From: Coprinopsis marcescibilis
Taxonomy: Eukaryota > Basidiomycota > Agaricomycetes > Agaricales > Psathyrellaceae
DNA: 36,473 nt
Assembly (NCBI GenBank): GCA_004369085.1
Contig: ML210337.1
Span: 23,437-59,909 of the forward strand
Direction: 5' to 3'
Shown here: one piece after another, positions 30,604 through 36,473 of the stretch
Layout: the number at the start of each line of letters is the position of its first letter
Position numbering within the stretch: position 1 is the stretch's first letter
The notes under the pieces: model-generated
The model's input: the letters and a program-made list of their open reading frames with translations, nothing else
What the model was told of the DNA's origin: nothing
Database searches by the model: none
Made by a program: the position numbers and the translations under genes

Positions 30604-32827
30604 TTATTGGGAAACAGGCTGTCCACGACATAGAAGTAGAAGGTCCGAGAGAGCCATTCCAGATAGAAGAACCTGCGCCACGTTCCATCGGAAGATTCTT
30701 CTTGTCAGGGGCTTCAGATTACTAGAAGAGGATACCCCTGCTGATGCCGAGGGACCCTGCGGATCGCTGCTTTTTCCCACTGTGATGTTAGCCAGACCAC
30801 TGGAACCATGGACTTCGCCTTTCGTGGCCTCATTTCCCGCGCTTATTGCAGGATCAGAATCAGCGGGGATCGAGTCGACATGGGGAATGGAGCCAGTGAT
30901 ATCTATCAGAGCAATGTAAGCGAGTTCAAGAGCTAAATCGTGACTTGAAATTGGGTCGTACATTCCATGAAATTAGGCATGGTGACCTCTTCTTCAATGT
31001 AAGGCTGTGTTTTGTTCAGTGCCACAGCAAGTGGCACTATGTGCTATACCAAATTATAAGTATAATTAGCACCGCCGCGTAAAGTGGAAGAACGCATAGC
31101 AAGGGAAAGCGCAAAACGCAAGATAGAACTCACGCGAAAAGCAGACTTCAGCCTCTGATGGTATTTAATCGCTTCAGTCATAGTGAAGTTATTTAGCTCA
31201 TGAGCCAATAAGATAGCGCCGGCCTGGAGAAATGAGCGCGTTAGTTTAGACAAAACGGGTGGGAGGGGTATCAATGTCAAGGTCCCTGATCAATTCACAC
31301 ACCTGTGAGAAGGTCCCTTGCTCCGCTTCTTGCAGCAGCGTTTCATAATTCGCATCCACCGCACCCATTACCAGTGCGTCTGCGTCGGAAATTTCCGAGG
31401 TTTCAACTCTCCAATCGTTGGTATCGTATTTCCAAAGGACTGTTCGAAGGCCGAGACCGTCGGCGATTGCCCGAATTCGGTCGTCAACATCCCCAAAGGG
31501 AGGCTGGAAAAGTGAACAGAATGCGATGTCAAAGATTGAATCCAGATGCACGCCGCTAAAGCTTACCCGCCAGCATGTGGGAGTTACGTCTGTAACAAGC
31601 TTAATGGCCTGCATCTACCATAATTGTGCGTCAGACGATGCGAAAGTGTATCGCGGGAGGTGCCAGTGACTGAGCTATACCCACAGCTAAAGTGAGATGA
31701 AACCGTCAATCTTAACGCTTTACATGAAAATCTGGTAGAATGCCCACTGTAGTACAATTCTGCGAAAGCGTCCCGATTCGTAAAGGATGTCACTGAACCA
31801 GGGAGTCGATTACGGCGTTAATGGGACAGGCGGGATACTTACTATAACGGTGCGACCAAGTGTCTTTGCATCTAGGTCAGCTTTCGGACGAAAAGTTTCC
31901 AATGCCCGCACTTACGAACACAAATTTCGTGCCCTACAATAGGAGTTATTGCGATGCGTCTTTGCAGGTCTCACGAGAAAGGAACGTACCGTCAGAGACG
32001 GCTCTCCGGGCCTCAAGGGGCCAATCTAGGACGTTGCTTCCGATATAGAACATAGCTGTGGGGTAGATGTTAGCATGAGAACCACGTGTCGACCAGATTG
32101 TACGTACTAGCTTTCTGATTTTGACTAGATAGGTAGTCATAAAAGGCATTATGGGAACAGTTTGGACCGTCATCGAAGCTATAAACAAGTGTGTGAGGCT
32201 GGGAGACGGGAATTAATTTAATCGGTAGGATTGGTGGTATGTAGGAAGATCCCACCTCCGGAATTTCCGCGATATCATCTGGCAGTCCATGTAGTTTGGG
32301 GATGTTGCACTTGGAAAATGTCCACCAACAGTCCCTGTCATCTGGGGCGTACGATACGTGACTAATGTCCCCTGACGGAGTGCCCTAAGACGCGCCGCAA
32401 CCAGGTGATCAGTGCCACCCACAGCCAGCGATAAATGAACCTACCTTAATAGTTATGTCGGGGACAAATGGTTCAATTGATTCCCATTTGTTCTCTGCGT
32501 TGACGTCGCCTGGAAGAATCGTGGCTGGTGACCAGATGGCAGGGAAAGATGAGAGCCGTAAATTGACTGATTCGTAGTAGTACGGAATGCATTCAGAAAA
32601 GAGATCTGCGAATGGGGAAGAATTAGGGCGGCGATCTGGAGATGTCATCAACGGTGTTACTCGCCTTTGTTATTAACCTCTTCGGCTCCGGTTGTTTGAT
32701 GTGGCAAGTGTGCACGGGCGTTAACCCAACTAAGACAAGGAAGCAGTAGAAAAAGGGCTGTGCGAATAGTTCGTAGGTTGACTGGAAATAAATGATGAAC
32801 ATTGCCGTTAGGCGGGAAGATATTCAT
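30604..32827 (-). CDS. Chitin deacetylase (CE4 polysaccharide deacetylase), GPI-type
   Basis: Twelve exons are placed on the minus strand (32827-32665, 32605-32445, 32384-32108, 32055-31990, 31933-31916, 31863-31843, 31792-31748, 31614-31567, 31503-31303, 31223-31134, 31043-30962, 30932-30604), about 500 aa. All five CE4 motifs are present. They are YSFDDGPNCSHNAFYDYL (metal Asp), HEICVHTWSHRY (two zinc His, encoded by exons of 18 and 21 nt), RPPFGDVDDRIRAIA, YDTNDW, and ILLAHELN. The N-terminus is a signal peptide (ALFLLLPCLSWVNA). The C-terminus is a Ser-rich stretch and hydrophobic end (SSSSNLKPL..VLLSGMALSDLLLL), typical of GPI-anchored fungal enzymes that convert wall chitin to chitosan. 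Intron 1 would use a GC donor (AAAG|GCGAGT). The exon 7-8 join does not close in frame with any GT..AG pair, so a one-base lesion or odd splice is possible there. Confidence 0.88.
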
Positions 32828-33608
32828 CCTGGGACCTGAACTGCGCCGAGTTCTCGCTGAATTACGACCGAATTGGGTCGACGGGAGTCTCCGTGCTTAG
32901 AGGACTCAGTCCCAGAAAGGAGGGGTATCGCTAAACGAAAGAGAAGGTGATTTGGGGAAACAAATGAGCGGCGGGTAAAGATATCGAAGAAGTCGATGAC
33001 AATGAATAAATCAAGAAGAAAGAATCAGACAGTGGACGGCTGGCGGGGTAAATTCGTCTATATTTACATTTGAGATCGCCTAGCCTTTGCACATAACTTG
33101 CGATTCCAATAATAGGAGCACCAAGGTGCCCCCAAGCGATTGCTTAATGAGCTCCCACTGGTACCATCCAGTGTAGGTGGAGCCCAACTACATGGAGTCA
33201 GCACATGCTATGGCATTAATATCAGAAGAGTCAGCCAATGGTATCAGAGAGACACATACCTCGCATATTATGCTCCAAATATTCGATTTAGAGGCTGAAT
33301 ATGTTAGTGAGTACATGACGTGAAATCGTTTGAGGATGAATTTTCAGAGACTCGGACGCTTGTAAGAATTAGCTGAATTCAGTTGATACTGTAGATAGTT
33401 CCCTAGCAGATCCTGATGATATTTAGTGAACAAAGTTCTCGTCGTCGTTGCAATGCTTCGCGGTCATGGGTCGTGAGGAAAAGGGTCTGTGCGCCGTCAG
33501 TTGAACCAACACAGCTTACGTCGTGCCAACACCGCCACACGGCAATTAAACGCAACTACTGTGCTGGGACGGGTTTGGTTCTCTCCACCAGCAAACCTCA
33601 ATATCGCA
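32828..33608. promoter_or_regulatory. Divergent promoter region, deacetylase / epsin
   Basis: About 780 bp separate the two start codons, and the region must serve both genes. It holds a small hairpin GCACCAAGGTGC (about 33118-33129). No canonical TATA or known operator was assigned. Short upstream ATGs (for example 33451 and 33464) precede the epsin start. Confidence 0.4.
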
Positions 33609-34747
33609 ATGCAACACTTCGGCAAGGCTGCTTTGCGCGTAACGAAGAACTACACAAAGGGCTACTCTGATACGCAGGCTAAAGTCAGAGAAGCAACCAG
33701 CAATGACCCCTGGGGTCCGTCAGGGACGCAAATGAACGAAGTTGCGCAGCTGACATACAATCAGTGAGCGATTACAAGTTAATTGTCTATCTCAGTGCTA
33801 AGAAGTTGATAGGAATGATTTTATTGAGATTATGGAGATGCTCGATAAACGGTTGAATGACAAAGGAAAGAATTGGAGACACGTCTTCAAGGTACGGTGT
33901 CATCCAATGATGCTGTTGTGACGCCATTGACCAATCTCACAGAGTCTTACCGTGCTTGACTATTGCCTGCACCAAGGATCCGAAAACGTGGTCATATACT
34001 TCAGAGACAACATATATATCATCAAGACTCTTAAGGAATTCCAGTATGTCGACGAAGATGGCAAGGACCAGGGGGCCAATGTCAGGCAGAAGGCAAAGGA
34101 TATCACCAATCTTCTCATGGACGAGGATCGTCTACGGGAAGAGCGTCGCTCCAGGGCACACATGCGAGATCGCATGATACGCGGCGCTGGTGGTGCTCCC
34201 GATGACGAGGAGGACGAAAACGAAAACTCCCGTAGGAGGGACAGACCGCAACCCAATGGCTCAGGCAAGCGTTCCAACCGGGATGAGGACGAGTTACGGA
34301 AAGCAATCGAGGAAAGCAAGAGGTCCCTAGCGATGGAAGTTGCTAAGAGGGAGGAAGACGAGCTTCAGGCAGCTCTCAAGGAGAGCGAGCAGGAGGAACG
34401 GAAGCGACTGCAAAATGTGGAGAACTCGAACGAGCTAGCCTTGTTTGACGACCAAAACCAACTGTAAGTGTCACATCGCCCCGCTTAAATCAGGCGTTAG
34501 CTAACAGGTTCTGTAGACCTATACCCAACAGCGGAGCAAGCACCAACCCATTCCCTCGAATCGACCCAACTCCCTATGCTGTCGGACTGCATCCACAGAT
34601 GACATCGCTTCAACCCCAATTCACCGCCATGCCGATGCAACCTCAGTTTACTTCGTTCAACCCATACCAACAACAAGCGGAGCAGGAAGCCGTCCAGGCG
34701 GAGTACCTGAGGCAACAGCAGATGTTCATGTTGCAGCAGCAGCAAGC

Positions 34748-34784
<37 letters not shown>

Positions 34785-35415
34785 CAACAGCAACAGGAAG
34801 AATGGATGCGCCAGCAGATGCTTCAGCAGCAGTTCCAACAACAGCAGATGCAGCAGCAACAAACGGGTCTTTTCCCTCAAGCCCCACAGATCCAGGTACA
34901 GCCTACAGGTTTTGGGTCCAACAACCCATTCGCCCCCGCCTCTCCATCAACATTATCGCCCAACGCCGCTCAAAATCGGACGAACACACCTTCCTTCAAT
35001 CTCCAAAGCACATACGAGAACCACTCTTCTGCCAACGTTTCAAGGCTGACCTCGTCGCCACAACCCTCGTCTGCCAGTCACAACCCTTACGGCACTTCGC
35101 CATCGCCGTCCAGTCCCAATGCCCAGAAGCCAATGCAGGTTAAAACGAACAAGAATCTCGGCGAGAACGAACAACGCCTGGAGGCTTTGTTTGCAAATCG
35201 GGACGACGGCCAGGATACGTTCGGAAATGTTGGTACACTTAGGTATGGGACCGATATCCTTGTGTAGTTCGAAATTTCGAGGATGCTGATACGCCGTTTT
35301 CAGGTACGGGTACACTGATGCAGGTAGGGCCATGGTCTCGCAAAAGACCGGTGCAAACCCGCACAACCCATTTGCCAAACAGCAGGCCAACGACAAACCA
35401 TTCTTCGATATTTGA
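33609..35415 (+). CDS. Epsin (ENTH-domain endocytic adaptor, Ent1/Ent2-like)
   Basis: There are five exons (33609-33763, 33813-33891, 33943-34463, 34517-35242, 35304-35415), giving 530 aa with every phase closing. The ENTH domain (residues about 8-140) includes YSDTQAKVREATSNDPWGPS, DFIEIMEMLDKRLNDKGKNW, LTVLDYCLHQGSENVV and VRQKAKDITNLLMDEDRLR, and binds PtdIns(4,5)P2 to bend plasma membrane. Two ubiquitin-interacting motifs follow (DELRKAIEESKRSLA at about 194-208 and DELQAALKESEQ at about 217-228). Three NPF motifs (STNPFP, NNPFAP, HNPFAKQQ near the C-terminus) bind EH-domain proteins. A polyglutamine tract (from about residue 324) lies between them. The last exon is short; reading through the last donor would instead end in GTDILV and lose the final NPF, so the spliced form is preferred. 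Confidence 0.95.
34733..34796 (+). repeat. CAG/CAA repeat encoding polyglutamine in epsin
   Basis: This is a CAG-rich run with CAA interruptions at its 3' end and one AAG/GCC break near the start. It is in frame with the epsin CDS and likely length-polymorphic. The antisense leucine-rich frame here is its shadow. Confidence 0.9.
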
Positions 35416-36473
35416 TCGATGCCCCTAATACCATACCTTTCTGTGCGGAACAGTCTCCAGTTTCTCACATCTTCTTTTCAGGCGAGCCGATATGCGTACC
35501 GCATTGCGTTTTACATGCATCTTTCCCGTCTCTAGTATGCATTACGACTGATGACTGTGGTGATTTTTGTTTTGTTTATTTTGTTGTATATCCGTTATTC
35601 TCTTTCCCACCGTATTCCCGGCTATCAGATCTATCTCCATGTTATTCGCCTCAGTATCAGTCTAAGATTTTCTGGGCAGAACCATATCGACAATTGAAAT
35701 CGTAACCCTTGCCCAGGCTCAAAGTTACTTGTCGATTCATCATTCACTTTAGAGTTCGACGTGCAACTTGGAATTTAATCAGTGGTAGTAATAGTAGTGA
35801 TTTTACTTCATCGTTCGGGATCAGTTTCATGGCTCGAATTTATTTGTCGCGTTTACTGAGGGCTTTTGCACAATCATGAAGGATTTCTCCAAAGCCTTTA
35901 ATTTGCGTTCGTAGGTTCCGATTTTCCAAAGCTAAGTGATCTGTGCGCTGTTTGTTCGATCTCCTATTTGTGCTAGACATTTCTTGAGTCAATAAAGGAA
36001 AGGTGTCGTGCCAACGTGCCAACGTGGTTTCGTGCAGGGATTAGTTATGGCATCCAGGCATCGCGGTTATCTCGACATGCCCCGGTTACATGAACGAACC
36101 CATGCCGCAATAGTACTATCGTTCATCAGTATGTAGTTTCCTTTACTGGACGACTTTCCACCGTGTTTAGGATCCTAGATTATTTCTAAATGGCTGATGT
36201 CGGACTTTGAATGCGAATTTAGAATATCTGTTCTAAACCACCGACACATCTAGGAGGAAGAGATAAACCATCTCAGACTCGTCGGCCGCCCAGGACTTGC
36301 CCTGGGCAGAGAAATTTACTTCACTTTATACACCCTTTATGAGTCCCAGTTCATGAGATAACATGATATCTGGAGCTATTAGGGATTCCTGAAGATGTTG
36401 GTCTCGGTTCCAACCAAGTTTCGAGTGCTTCATTTGGCAACACGGTCTTGGGTTGAATGGAAACAACGTCTGG
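35416..36473. other. Terminal intergenic stretch
   Basis: It covers the epsin 3' UTR and spacer to the window end. Apart from a short minus-strand frame at 35840-35978, no gene is supported. Confidence 0.4.
35840..35980 (-). other. Short coiled-coil-like open frame
   Basis: On the minus strand an ATG at about 35977 opens 45 codons: a basic start (SSTNRRSNKQR), then a heptad-like stretch (LALENRNLRTQIKGFGEIL), and a stop. The layout recalls the end of a bZIP (basic region then leucine-zipper-like helix), but it is too short and no upstream exon was found. Chance is quite possible. Confidence 0.2.

Noticed and set aside
34497..34880. Leucine-rich 127-codon minus-strand frame
   Set aside because: Shadow of the CAG repeat in epsin (CTG on the reverse strand).
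1..36473. tRNA or rRNA genes
   Set aside because: No TPsiC-like GGTTCRANYCC box paired with an A box and acceptor stem was found by eye; GTTCAAAC at 27116 and 27571 is a transposon target duplication.

Overview
The window looks like nuclear DNA of a filamentous basidiomycete, most likely an agaricomycete. The genes are rich in short introns (about 40-80 nt, GT..AG with CTGAC/CTRAY-like branch sites). The gene families also fit: a TEA/ATTS transcription factor, a small AIG1-like P-loop GTPase, TKL-type kinases with HGD(L/I) catalytic loops, a CE4 chitin deacetylase, an epsin, and a PAN-like secreted protein of a type common in mushrooms. Ceratobasidiaceae (Rhizoctonia-like) is possible, but that is a guess. 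All exon models below were spliced by hand from the sequence and checked for frame.

Layout. 1-2.1 kb: broken TKL kinase relic. 2.2-4.5 kb: gene graveyard with an inverted MAGE/Nse3 fragment, a second direct MAGE/Nse3 fragment (promoter plus exons 2-4, introns retained), and a frameshifted relic of inositol phosphorylceramide synthase (AUR1). 4.8-5.5 kb: a 522-bp MITE with 26-bp inverted repeats and a GC-rich minisatellite. 5.9-7.6 kb: TEA transcription factor (+). 8.3-9.2 kb: AIG1-like GTPase (-). 10.3-12.2 kb: intact MAGE-domain gene (Nse3-like, SMC5/6 complex) with two MluI cell-cycle boxes upstream. 13.5-17.3 kb: tandem pair of seven-transmembrane protein genes with identical 9-exon structure, separated by a third MAGE relic that marks the duplication junction. 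19.5-21.3 kb: secreted protein with two cysteine (PAN-like) modules and a predicted beta-sandwich C-terminus. 23.1-26.3 kb: 994-aa disordered Pro/Ser-rich protein. 27.1-27.6 kb: hAT-type MITE with a perfect 8-bp target duplication. 28.6-30.3 kb: TKL kinase with G-loop, catalytic loop and DFG intact. 30.6-32.8 kb: GPI-type chitin deacetylase (-). 33.6-35.4 kb: epsin (+), divergent from the deacetylase.

There is no operon-like organisation. The genes serve unrelated cell functions (DNA repair, cell wall, endocytosis, signalling). What joins them is local duplication and decay: the Nse3 locus has seeded at least three relics within 13 kb, and the neighbouring 7TM gene was duplicated together with the Nse3 3' end. 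No tRNA, rRNA or CRISPR array was seen.
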